A DNA stretch of 64,000 bases from Rotaria sordida (Eukaryota; Rotifera; Eurotatoria; Philodinida; Philodinidae), in NCBI GenBank assembly GCA_905250125.1, contig CAJNOL010000655.1:51118-115117 (forward strand). The letters are read 5' to 3'. Shown in pieces: positions 48,561 through 59,542 of this stretch; the stretch's first letter is position 1; every line of letters starts with the position of its first letter. The notes under the pieces were generated by a model, which was not told the DNA's origin, made no database searches, and was given only the letters and a program-made list of their open reading frames with translations. A program made the translations under genes and the position numbers.

Positions 48561-48744
48561 ATGACTCTTGAGAGTGATCAAGTAAAAATGAAAATTCCAT
48601 ATTTTATTTAATTTATTTACTTTTATCTACAAGGTTTTGGCTATTTTCACCAATATTCTTGGTGTAATCGTTTTTTTATTAGTCGTTGCTTATCATTATA
48701 TTCAAGCACAAAATCCACGTAGTCAACGACAGACAAATGAATAG
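48561..48744 (+). CDS. OST4: Oligosaccharyltransferase subunit 4 (43-residue membrane protein)
   Basis: A tiny two-exon gene (48561-48581, 48634-48744), too short for a standard ORF scan. The product starts MTLESDQ, then exon 2 gives VLAIFTNILGVIVFLLVV, AYHYIQAQNP and a short polar tail ending RQTNE. This matches the conserved OST4 pattern of a short N-terminus, one transmembrane helix with LAIF-N-LGV, LLVV-YHY and a following NP. OST4 is an ER membrane subunit of the oligosaccharyltransferase that N-glycosylates nascent proteins and helps hold STT3 in the complex. The 52-bp GT-AG intron is in phase 0. The gene lies 137 bp after the ENDOG stop, with a CATTTTCAG acceptor-like site at 48523 between them, which suggests an operon-like pair. 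Confidence 0.9.
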
Positions 48745-49486
48745 AGAGAATATTCAAAAAATATATATATAACTTTCAATAGTAATTGTTTTACTTAAAT
48801 AACAATTAATTTTGTTTTTTTTTGGTCTGTTTTTCTTTTTGTGTTTGTTGGATTTTTTGTTTTTTATTAGAAAAGAAATGATGTACACATTTATATGTAG
48901 AAATAAACAAATATGAAAATATTCTTTATAAATTTATCATATATGTATTCAACGCATATATGATTAATCATTCTAATTGAAATATTTTTCCATTTTGATT
49001 ATGTATGTGATGTACTTTAACAGTACAATTTTTCTTTAGAAATAAGATTAAAAAAAACCAAGGTATAACTGCAGAATGGTTGTATGTGTGAGCCAATACA
49101 TTTTTTTTCTGTTCTGTATATAGGTTAAACAAAGGGGGTGCCGTTTCTCGGTCGTTATACTAAAAAAAGAAATAGTTTTTCGAGCAAGTTCGAGATCACT
49201 ATAATCATCGAATATTCTCTCATTTTCCTATTAATGTGCGCACATTTCTTTTTCCTTTCTTCATAGAAACAAGGGCAACCACTATTAAAAAAAAGAAGAT
49301 GCACCAATGAAAGTTATTTATTGAGATGAGCTTCATTGACTCGTACAGAATGAAAAAAAGGCACACCCCCTTTTTTCTGTAAATAGACACTTTATCTGGT
49401 ACTATAAATACAGAGGCATATTCGAAGGCACATCATATTTCTTTTCTCGCTCAATCATTAACATATAACTACTTATTCAAAATACA
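48745..49486. promoter_or_regulatory. OST4 3' region and metallothionein 1 promoter
   Basis: The first ~350 bp fits the OST4 3' UTR. Before metallothionein 1, TGCGCAC at 49237-49243 matches the metal response element core TGCRCNC and lies within a palindromic TGTGCGCACA. A TATA box TATAAATA sits at 49403-49410, 77 bp upstream of the start codon. Both are textbook features of metal-inducible promoters, but activity is inferred. Confidence 0.6.
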
Positions 49487-49802
49487 ATGCCTTGCCGTTG
49501 CGAAAGTAAGTTATCTAATATAAGAGGTTATTAAGTTCAAAATGAATATTTGTATTTCTTTAGGTGGAAAATGTTCATGTAAAGAAGATTGCAAAAAAAC
49601 AGGCCAATGTACATGTGATTCAAGTTGTCAATGCAGACAGCAGAGTAAGTTAATCTATTAGATTTATTTTTATTTCACAACATTCATTTCTTTCTTTTTT
49701 TTTAATAATCTAGGCACAGGTACAGGCACAGGATGTGGCAAGTCAGGATGCAAATGTGAGGACTGCAAATGTCCACGTGATCAATGTAAATGTGGACAAT
49801 AA
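49487..49802 (+). CDS. Metallothionein-like protein, copy 1
   Basis: Three exons (49487-49505, 49564-49644, 49714-49802) encode 62 residues. About 18 Cys occur mostly as CxC and CxxC: the start PCRCES is followed by GKCSCKEDC, CTCDSSCQC, then a short TGTGTG linker and CGKSGCKCEDCKC, CKCGQ. There are no aromatic residues. This is the composition of metallothioneins, small cytosolic proteins that bind zinc, copper or cadmium in metal-thiolate clusters. The linker between two Cys blocks suggests two clusters. The gene structure (19-bp first exon, phase 1 introns) is shared with the two paralogues downstream. A TATA box and a candidate metal response element lie upstream. The family subtype was not recognised. 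Confidence 0.9.
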
Positions 49803-49987
49803 ATATAAACAATAATTCATCAAGAGACAATTATATTTCTTGCATTTTCTTTTTTTTTTTATGCTCTATTAATTATTCTAAAGTATCTTATGAATAAACT
49901 ATAAAATGCATAGAAAAAAATCTTCAGATTGATTTGCATGTAAATATTAAAATTTCAATGCAGTAGACATGAAATGATATGTAGATC

Positions 49988-52136
49988 TACGGGATGGGCC
50001 ATAAATAGTACTACGATACAAAAAAAAAACTGAAATGTCTTTGTGTGGTCCGTTCAATCAAATGGATTGAATTTTTTTTATCAGTGATAGAATGTTATCT
50101 AAAGTTTTTTTTTTCATAAAGATAAGATAAACAAACACTTCTACTAAATATTATCGTTGGTATTATGAAAGTTATTTAACCTGTTATCAAGTAAGAAAAA
50201 ATACATGTGTAGAATTTTTAATTGTGACATAATAGAATGATAAGAATAAATTAAAACGAATTTTATGAATTATACAATATTAGTGTACATAAAGTAAATT
50301 TTCAAAATTAGTTAGAAACACTAGTTTTTGCAAGGAAACTGATGGTTTGATGTTCAAAGAACTACAATTGATCATTTTACTTATGAGACACGAATTTTAG
50401 CATTTAACCTTTTGACCTCTCACAGTGATTCTAGAAAAGTCATTGATAAAATAGCTTTATAAATAGAGTATTAGCCTGTCTAATGTGCTAATGGTGTACT
50501 CTAATCCATCAAATGTCAATCTCTTTATGTGGAGCTGTTCGATTGGTCAAATGACTGTGTGATGGAGAGAGTGTATTGAATGACATACTAAGCCTTAATT
50601 TTTTTTTGGCCATATTGTTAAGTAGGCAAGAGCAACATCAATCCCATGCTATTGTAGTAATAGAAAAGAAAAGGAAGGAAGAATTGATAAAATTTTATTT
50701 TACTAGAATATGTGATCTTTTGATATATCTTGTCAAATAAATATTTACTTTGGTTTGAGAATTTGACGAGTTATTGTGAAGCTCTCGAAACATGTTCTTA
50801 ACTCACTAGAATCGGTTTCTTCATTGATTTTTATCACATAAAAATTCTGAAAGGTCTCTATTGATTGTAGGTAGAGAACATTTTGTTTCGAAAAAATTCG
50901 AATTTTTTCATTTTTTCAAGATTATCGATTTTGTAAACCCGATATATCAAAGACAGCGATGAAAAAAAAAGCATTCTTTTTATTATTGTCCATTTCAAAA
51001 TATAATGTTCTCCACTGTTTTTTGAATAACTCGAGAATGCAAGCAGCTAGAGATCTGTGATTTTCACCAATCGAAAGAGGAGATCGGAAGACGTTTTTTT
51101 CTCCAATAATGTATAAGAATAAATCCTTTTAAAACTATTTATTTCCGAAAAACATGTAAAAGAAGACATGAAAATGATCTATCATCTAGATGAAATTTAG
51201 ATTTTGACCTTTGATTTAAATAGAGGGACCTCAAATCTATAGTTCAAGATACAATGCAAATTGGTTCTCTTATTACACTCTAACGCTGAGCAAATGCAAT
51301 TATGTATTTACATGTGCAAATAATAGAGATTTTTGCTAATTTTTTACTAAGTTTTCTCACCTTTTTATCGTAATAGTTTGACATTTCGATGGAAATGTAA
51401 TGAAAAGTAAGAAAACGCATTATATCTTGAACTATAGATTGGAGGTTCCTCTATCTGAATCAAAGGTCAAAATCAAAACTTCATCTAGATGACAAGTCAT
51501 TTTCATGTCTTCTTTTACATGTTTTTCGAAAATAATTAATTTTAAAAGGATTTACTCTTACACATTATTAAAGAAAAAGACGGCTCCCGATCTCCTCTTT
51601 CGATTGATGAAAACCGTAGGTCTCTAGCTACTTGCGTTCTCAAGTTATTCAAAAAACAGTGGAGGACATTATATTTTGAAATGGACAATAATTAACAATC
51701 CATAAAGTTAACTGCAATAAATGTGTTTTTGTCATTTTCAAATCTCATGTTCCGTTTATTTTCTGCAATCGTTTTACAATGGACCAATCCAGGGACCAAC
51801 GGAGTGGTAATGGGTTAATGTGACCAATTTTGAAAACTTTTCCTATATACATCAATATAGTTCGTTTTGACTTCTTATTATTCTCGTCGATGGTACAACT
51901 GAAAATTATCTATATAATTCTTCATATGTATTTTTTTCTTATTTAACAATAGATAAAATATTTTTGGTAAGTTAAAAGTATAACTCGACAATAGTGTTTA
52001 TTTGCGTTATCTATATGAAGAAAAAAAATTTCAAAATAAGCGTCTATCATTAACTAAACAATAAACATATTAGAACGAACCGAAGCGGAGATATCTCAAT
52101 TGTTTTATCATAATGTTATTTATGACTCGCTCTGTA
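49988..52136. mobile_element. Putative TIR element with GGGATGGGCC end, nesting a large palindrome
   Basis: The left end reads TACGGGATGGGCCATAAATA; the right end, reverse-complemented, reads TACAGAGCGAGTCATAAATA. Both continue with a T/ACGATA- or ATGATA-like block, then AAAC, TGAAAT or TGAGAT and GGTCCGTTC / GGTTCGTTC. Similarity is moderate. TA-starting ends match the other elements of this window. No transposase ORF was found in the interior, which instead holds the palindrome at 50982-51694. The outer boundaries are less certain than the palindrome itself. Confidence 0.5.
50982..51694. repeat. Large inverted repeat (arms about 280 bp)
   Basis: The left arm (50982-51258) and right arm (51414-51694) are reverse complements with roughly 85-90% identity by eye. 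They share GTCCATTTCAAAATATAATG, CACTGTTTTTTGAATAACT, GATCTCCTCTTTCGATT and CATCTAGATGA, around a 155-bp loop. No ORF is present. It could form a long cruciform or, if transcribed, a long hairpin RNA. Confidence 0.88.
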
Positions 52137-52603
52137 TGATGAAATTCTCTTTTTGTCTATTTTAAAATTCTTCAAAAGATAATTTTCTATTTAATGTTGA
52201 CCTTGAAAGTATCTCGACTTTTTTTTTCGTGCATATGTAAAACAAGCTATTTACAGATTACTTATTTTAAAAGAATTGATTATCGAAAATCGTAAAAGTT
52301 ATTTTTTTATTTTCAATAACTGAAAAAAGAAAATTTTGAATACTTTCGCTGGTAAATAATTCTTTGATAATGAAAAAACAAATAATAATTGCGCTGTTTT
52401 TTCTCGAATATTTCATTTCATTCTACTACGTTTTTTATGTGATTGACGTTTCATTTAATACGTTGTCCTTGATGGAGTATACAGATAGTACATAAAACAA
52501 AAGAAAAGGGGTGCTGAATATAAGAATAAATGAAATATCAATCAAATCTATGACGGGGGTGCTGCTCCTCAGCGTAAACTGTACCCCTGTGAGAAAAAAA
52601 AAA

Positions 52604-52644
52604 GGGGGGGGGGGGGAATGAACGACTAACAGATATATAAAAAG
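52604..52644 (+). promoter_or_regulatory. Poly-G tract and TATA box of metallothionein 2
   Basis: A run of 13 G (52604-52616), preceded by about ten A, lies just upstream of TATATAAAAAG at 52634-52644. The start codon is about 90 bp downstream. A TATA box at this distance also occurs before metallothionein 1. The G run may form unusual structure. Confidence 0.6.
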
Positions 52645-52734
52645 GCAGACCAAATACAATTGTTCTCTCATACAATTTTCTTGTATTCGTATCTTCGTTT
52701 ATTATTATTATTATTATTCTAATCAACAAACAAA

Positions 52735-53046
52735 ATGCCCAAACAATGTCAATGTACAAGTGAGTGAGATTTTTAATTTTTCTTGCTCATTATTTAATAT
52801 ATCTTTTTTTTATTTAGGTGGTAAATGTGGATGTGGTGCTGGATGTCAAGGTGGTTCATGTGAATGTCAAGACACTTGTTCATGTAAATGTGATTGTAAA
52901 TCATGCTCACGTACGTACTTAGATTAAAATTAATATTTTGTTTTTAACTCTTATTTTTTTGTTTTTTAATAGATGAAGGTACTAGCTGTGGTTCAGCATG
53001 TTCTTGTGACGATTGCAAATGTTCAGCTTGCAAATGTCATGCTTGA
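52735..53046 (+). CDS. Metallothionein-like protein, copy 2
   Basis: Three exons (52735-52759, 52818-52910, 52973-53046) encode 63 residues. The sequence starts MPKQCQCTSGKCGCGAGCQG, and continues with CECQDTCSCKCDCKSCS, then the linker HEGTS, and CGSACSCDDCKCSACKCHA. About 20 Cys occur in CxC and CxxC pairs, with no aromatic residues and one His near each end of exon 3. It is a metallothionein paralogue of copy 1 with the same exon count and intron phases (both phase 1), but a somewhat different Cys spacing in exon 2, so it may prefer other metals or form a different cluster. A TATA box lies about 95 bp upstream. Confidence 0.9.
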
Positions 53047-54012
53047 AAAAAATACAACACAATGAACTTGTGCTTGACTGTTTTTTTTTTCTTTTCGTGC
53101 ATATGTATTGTCGTAGTTTTCTCATATTAAATAAATAAATTTACTTCTTGTTAAATCAGATGTGATACGAACAAGTTTTCATATGTTAATTTAGTTTTTG
53201 TTTGTATCAAATATATCACTTAGCTTGAATAAGTTGATAATGAAATCTTTCATTACAATTGACAAATCATAAAAAAGTAATTACATACTGTCTGAATATA
53301 GTTTCATTTCGAGTTTTAAAAAAAAACCTATTTAAAATTCTATCAAACGATTATCACTCGTCATGATAATATTGTCTCAAGATTTTAATTTCTTTGACAT
53401 TCAATATTTGTTTTACTTATCAATGATAATAAAACTTTACATCATTGTTTTAAACAAGTTATTCAAATTGAAGGACACATTTTCTTCTATAGAAATCGAA
53501 TACTTGAAATTATAATTTAGAAGAATATTTCCGTGTAATATTTATGATCTATGATAGATCAAATAGAGGTTGATCAAAGAAAAATAAAATAATATAGACA
53601 TAATATTTCATGCTCTATAAAAAAAAAGAAATAACTCATTCGACCGTATCTATTTACATATGTTTTTATTTATTAGTGTCTGTTGACAGGTTTTCTTTAC
53701 CACAAAATCAAAATAACCACAGATACATAAGTCACATCATGCATATTGAAGGCCATATGTTGTACAACACACCTTTTTTTTCCCCTTCCTTTTGACAAGT
53801 CGTATCCCCTCTTTCTATTTAATTAATATATTTGTACACCTTTTTCTTCTGTGTATATAACTAGATTCGATCTTTCCCTCTTCTCCCTTGTTTTTTTTTT
53901 CTATTAATTAATAATTAGCTGTAATGTCCTAATAAACACAATGAACATTTGAAAATACATCACATATATTTTACTGTATCGTCACAAAAGACGACTTCTA
54001 ATACGAAAAACA
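53047..54012. other. Spacer between metallothionein 2 and the third copy
   Basis: About 1 kb without a gene. AATAAATAAATAAA near 53128 may be the polyadenylation signal of metallothionein 2. A TATATAA at 53854-53860 is a possible promoter remnant of the third copy. A 61-codon ORF at 53610 has no family features. Confidence 0.5.
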
Positions 54013-54296
54013 ACGCCATGTTCGTGTGAACGTAAACATTCTAACGTTAGAGAATATCAAGCTCAGTTCGAATAATTTTGTTTTTCTAGCTGGAAAATGT
54101 TCGTGCGAAGATTGTGCACAAACAGGCAAATGTATATGTGATTCAAATTGTCGATGTTGTCAACCTAGTAAGTTTATATATTAAATTTATTTTAATTTTA
54201 TTATATTGTTGTTTTACTAATCAAGAGACAGAATGTGACAAAGATAGCTGTAATTATGACAAATGTCAATGTGCACCAGGGACATATAAATGTTGA
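54013..54296 (+). pseudogene. Third metallothionein-like copy with ATG replaced by ACG
   Basis: Three exon-like segments (54013-54031, 54090-54167, 54226-54296) keep the exon sizes and phases of copy 1: 19, 78 and 71 bp with GT-AG borders. The conceptual product begins at ACG, then PCSCE, PGKCSCEDCAQTGKCICD, SNCRCCQP, then KTECDKDSCNYDKCQCAPG and a final Cys. The position of the start codon aligns with ATG in copy 1 (CAATGCC versus CAACGCC). No in-frame ATG is available upstream before a stop at 53950. The Cys pattern has been thinned in the last exon and a Tyr has appeared twice. This is either a recent pseudogene, a gene using a non-AUG start, or one with an unseen upstream exon. The intact splice sites and open frame argue against long decay. 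Confidence 0.7.
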
Positions 54297-57200
54297 AAAT
54301 GAATATAAACAAATGGTCATAGATGAACACTTGTTTTAAACTAGATGATCTTCATCAATATTTATACGTTTTTTTCTTATGTAGTTTTATAAAAGAAAAA
54401 TTTTTTAAATAAAAAGTATAACGATAAATACAGTATTATTTTTTTTTGAAAACATCATCAACATATTCTAATGATGTTAGAGAAAAATGAAACATTAAAA
54501 TAGTTGACCCATCTATGTCATATTTTTCGTAATAAAAACGCACAAATATTTCTCACATTACATAGATATTCAATTAAAATGTAGCGGAATCAGATACTGA
54601 CTATTAGTACAACATTTTTGAAAATGAACCACATGAGGTTTAAATAGAAGTATCTATAAGATAACTACATAGAAACTTCATGACGCCTTTTTATTAAATG
54701 AACTAGAATGATGTTCGCAAAGTATTTACCAATTCTTGCGGTAATTACACATATCATGTCTAACATTGATGTTTCTTCATTTCAAATGACGATGAGAGTT
54801 ATTAGATATACAACAGTGACTTTTTTTGCATTAATGTTTTTCGTTTCATTTCTTAAATTATTTCTCTATCTAATAATAATAATGTTAAAATTTATTTTCT
54901 ATGACGAATTCATTAGCATTAGAAGTATCAGAATGGCATTCCTTTTTTATATGCACAAATTGTTATTTATTAACATTCTCATAATATAAAAAGATCTACT
55001 TTCGTTATATGAATATAAATACTTCTTACTACACAAAAAATCTTAGTAACATGGAAATGTTTCTCTAACTCATGAAAATATTTTCATCTGTCTGTAGATT
55101 ATACGAAGTTGTCAATTTCCTTATGAATTTAACCAGTTATTTTCCTATGTTACATTCAATGGGTAATCAAATAGGCTGTCTTTTAATTTAAAAGTTGAAT
55201 AAAGAAGTGACTAATCTTTTCAAACGATGGTTCTTATGATGATCATGCAATTTTTATTAAATATTATTTAATAGTGTTATATTGTACATCTGAATATCAT
55301 CGCTCCGATCGAATCTGAATTTAGACATCTATTCTATCAAATTATTATATATTGCTAATCGAAATGTTTATTAGTCAGTGAATAATTACATTTGATTAGT
55401 AAAAATTAGTAACAATGTCATATCTCTTGAATTGTTTTCTAGTATGTGCAAATCTTGAATTACATATATGTCTATTTGTATTATTAAAGTTTTCATGGAA
55501 AAGATTTATTAAATATATATCTAACAACATAGAACATGATTAAATGTTAACGCTTTCTATCATTATCAATAATAATAATACAACAACAGTGACACCGTGA
55601 TCAATTAAGAAAAAGAAAAATAAATGTATCAATAAATAGAAATCATTAAAAACTTATCAATAAAGATACTATTTGCATGAATGATTTTTTTCATCGATAA
55701 TATTTATTGCTGTTACTTATAATTAGTTTTACGTTTTAATTTATTAAGAAGCATTTACTGTTAATTTATATAATTGATATTGTATGCTGTGAAAAAAAAA
55801 TCATTAAATGAAATAAAATATAGTAAATGAGTCTGCATAAATAGTTCTGATTAAAGCATGACTGCATTGTTTTTATTCGTTAGTTAAAATATAACAACTG
55901 TGTTTGAGTTAAGTGATATAAATCATTATAGTTACTGATATCATTTTAGAAGAAGAAAAAATAGTTACAACAAAAATTAATACTAATCGAGAGTTTATGA
56001 AAAACGGATCGATTTTCTAGCAATCTTTTTTTTTTAACTTGAAACTGTAGTAAATAATGAGAGCGTTTATAACTAGTATTTAATGAGGATCATAGATGTG
56101 ACATAGTCGAAGTCGTGATCATTCAAAGTGATGTTATTTTTATCTTTATTTGAAGCATACTATTACGTAATAGTACTGATGGTCTTGAATAGTTGCACGA
56201 GAGAAGATTGAATCGGCAATGATTTGTGTATGTAGTACATGCTGTATTTCTTATTTCTTGGAGTTACTTATTTAACACTTCGCATATTTCCGATATATCA
56301 TAATTATTTCCTATAATTTTTTTCCTTCAATAATTATATATTCTACTGATTATTACAATTGTCTTATCGATACCATAAAATTCTATCTCTACTAATACTA
56401 TGATTTGATCTTAGTTTATTTTCATTTTCTTGATTATGCGAGATATTCATATATCTATGATTAGCTCATAAAAGACATCGTCTTGAAAAGTTCAAGATGA
56501 ATATATATATATAAGAATAATGTAATTTGTCAACTTTTAATAAAAGTACAGAAAACAATGACAACAGTACAAAAAGCATTACTATTAAAATTACACATAG
56601 TTTTATATTTTCCTATATCGAAATTATAAGCTCAGGACAATTAGTTTTACATACATGCTCTGTTTTCCAAAACCTCTTCAAGTGATCAAATAGAAGTTTA
56701 TATTCGTACAAACCGTTATATTGGTGCATGTATTAACTGATGAGATCATTGAATTATCATTAAAAAAATAGAAGAATGATAAAATGTATAAAAAAAAAAA
56801 CATCGACGGAAATCCTGTTTATTGCTCTTACATTGAATAATATTCGTATGCTAGAATTTTTATACAAAGATTGAAGTTTCACGTCGCCATATTGCCCTAT
56901 ATCAATAATTAATAACTTATTGATTTATTATTCTAAAAGACAGTCAATATTAGTCTAGATACTTGGCTCATTCATGACTAATTTCATGTACAATGCACTT
57001 AATTTAAAATGACTGTTTGCCATCAGAGAAACGAAATTTAATTAATAGACGAAACACTTATGTTATAAGTAGATATATTTTGAAATATTCTAGATGAAAA
57101 ATAATAAAACTCTTTTTTAAATAAAAGTAAAAACTAACAATTCAAAAATAAGTAAATTTTAGAATGTATTAACAAATCATAATTCAAAATTGATAATGAA

Positions 57201-59516
57201 TATTGCTGTTATGAAAATGAAAACTATCGAAACTGTAAAGAATGATGAACGTGTAGTTATATTCTTAATGTTAGTATAATGGAATATTTATAGGAAATAT
57301 TCAACAAGATTTTATTTCATATTATCTACCAAAAAAAAAAATGGTAATTTTAAAAGTTTCGATGCATTGTATAATGTTGGCTTCATAGAAACAGATGGAT
57401 GATACATTTGTTAACATCAAAGAAAAATTTTGATTATGTAATCACTTTGTATGATGAAATTTATTTTTATTATTCAGAGAGAAAAAAAATTGTGAACTTA
57501 CTGTTGCACTTCATTACTTTGTTTAATAGAGAACAAAAGTTTATGTTAATTAAGATTACAGAAGGACAAAAAAATCTCAATTGAATATCAACATAAAACA
57601 AAACTGAAGATAATGTCTAAGACACTTCATATAAACTAGATCTAGCTACTCTTCATTATGATAATTTAGATATGGATAATATTTCTCAAATTCATACGGA
57701 AAGACTATTGAGAAATATAATATGATCAGACATTAGACAATTTTAAAGATTCAAAAGAAAAATTACTCTAAAAGAAAAGTTCGAGTTTATTAACACTACA
57801 GAAAGTGTTTGGGAGATATTTTAAAGCAAAGATTTTTATCAGAAATTGTATTGCCAATGAACTTGTTCAAGAGACAAAATTTGATAATAAGTATAAATGA
57901 ACTATAAAAACAAATATTATTTGTCTAAAATCAATGAAATAAATAATCTATGGTAAAAATTCAAATATTTTTTATTTGAACTAAACTATAGAAGAACAAT
58001 TGATAATTTAGTTCTTTTTTCACAACGTTGTGTCTAATGATACATTACAGATCGAGGCCAAGGTTTTGGAACTAGTCGGCTCAGCACTCCTACGAATGGT
58101 GAGATTTGCGAAGAAAAAAAATAAATTTTTCAACAAGAGAAGATGACTAAGCCCTTTGGCTCCGCCATTAGATGTCCGAAAGTTTAACTACTGGTAAATT
58201 ATCGAAGAAATAATCAATAAAAATGATACCATACTTCATATTGTTTTACATCTAGTATCAGAAACAAGATGAACTATCTGTATATCAATTAAACAATCAT
58301 AATTATATATAATCATCATTTAGTACAACTATCAAAAATTTATCATTCAATAAACGATTTTACTATTTATTTTTTTGCGTTATAGAGAAAATAGTTTTTA
58401 AATTGATTCTGACAAGAGAGAATAATATTTTGTGCGGAAAAAATAATCTTGAATATTCTTATTGAGAAAAAGAACATCTAAGAAAGAATTCATTCATATC
58501 TTGTTCATCACGCAATCTATTTGATTATGTTAGATAGATTTGTCTTACTATTTATTTATTCTTCGCTGTCATCATTCTCTGACAGATGGTATATGTAATA
58601 TGAGAATAATAATAATAATAATAATAATTAACAGACAATATTATACCTGCTGAATATAGAATTATTCGTTCAATAATTAATCGGATCAATTTCCAATGGA
58701 AGGAAAAAAACCGATTGCTTCTAGTCGATTTTATAAATAAGTATAATACTAAGGTTCTTTTTTTTTTTTTTACAAATTCTGATATAATCAATGTATGTTT
58801 TATCTTTGTTTTATAGAGTATAATTGATTAGTATATGTTTATATATTGACTAGAATTATAATGCTATAATAATGGATAAGGTGTTATTAGAACTACAGAT
58901 CATTTTTTGTTGAATATCTTTTTAGATACTCCCTAATTATAATGCTTCATTTGAGCAATTAGAAAATAAGTTTGTCATGAGTAGTCAACAGAAACTTATA
59001 GTTTTAACTGGAAGACAAAGTAGATTTTCAATTATTTTTATTGAAAAAGTATATAGATTGTAGTCTAAAAATAGTTTTCTTTTTTGTTCATCTTTTTTTT
59101 TTTGGATGAGTATTGAAGCGAATAACCGCATTGATAGTTGACGATGCTTGTTGGTAACATCTTCAATTATTTACTCTGTATGCGTTGTTTCCGTTGACCG
59201 GCATTCCATATTGAAGGATTCTCCGCCTAACTCATATGCACATATATAAGTCAATCCTTCTCTTTCGTTTAATTACCACCTCAAGAGGGAAGTCGACAAA
59301 AAGCGAATGAGAAAAAAAGAAAATGAGCATCAACTTGTGTGCACAACAGTATAGAAAGCATTTTCAAGGTATCATATCAGTTTCATTCTATAGAAAATAC
59401 TATTTCTTTTCTACTCGAGTGGACACTTATCATGTCGTTCTAAAATCGATTCAATCTAACTGTTTCTTTTTCTCGCTAAGTTAAAAAGATCTATAGAATC
59501 AGTACCAGTAGTAAAG

Positions 59517-59542
59517 CACACACACACACACACACACACACA
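59517..59542. repeat. CA dinucleotide microsatellite
   Basis: About 13 perfect CA units. Additional GT runs occur at about 59822-59840 and 59917-59931, and an AT run at about 60757-60777. Confidence 0.92.

Larger units (their letters stand above)
49803..52734. other. Region between metallothioneins 1 and 2, mostly an inverted-repeat element
   Basis: Nearly 3 kb, of which about 2.15 kb (49988-52136) is a putative TIR element containing a large palindrome. The last 200 bp contain the promoter of metallothionein 2. No gene was seen. Confidence 0.6.

Noticed and set aside
54708-54989. 93-codon hydrophobic ORF downstream of the third metallothionein
   Set aside because: AT-rich DNA yields Phe/Ile/Leu-rich frames by chance; no signal of conservation or splicing.
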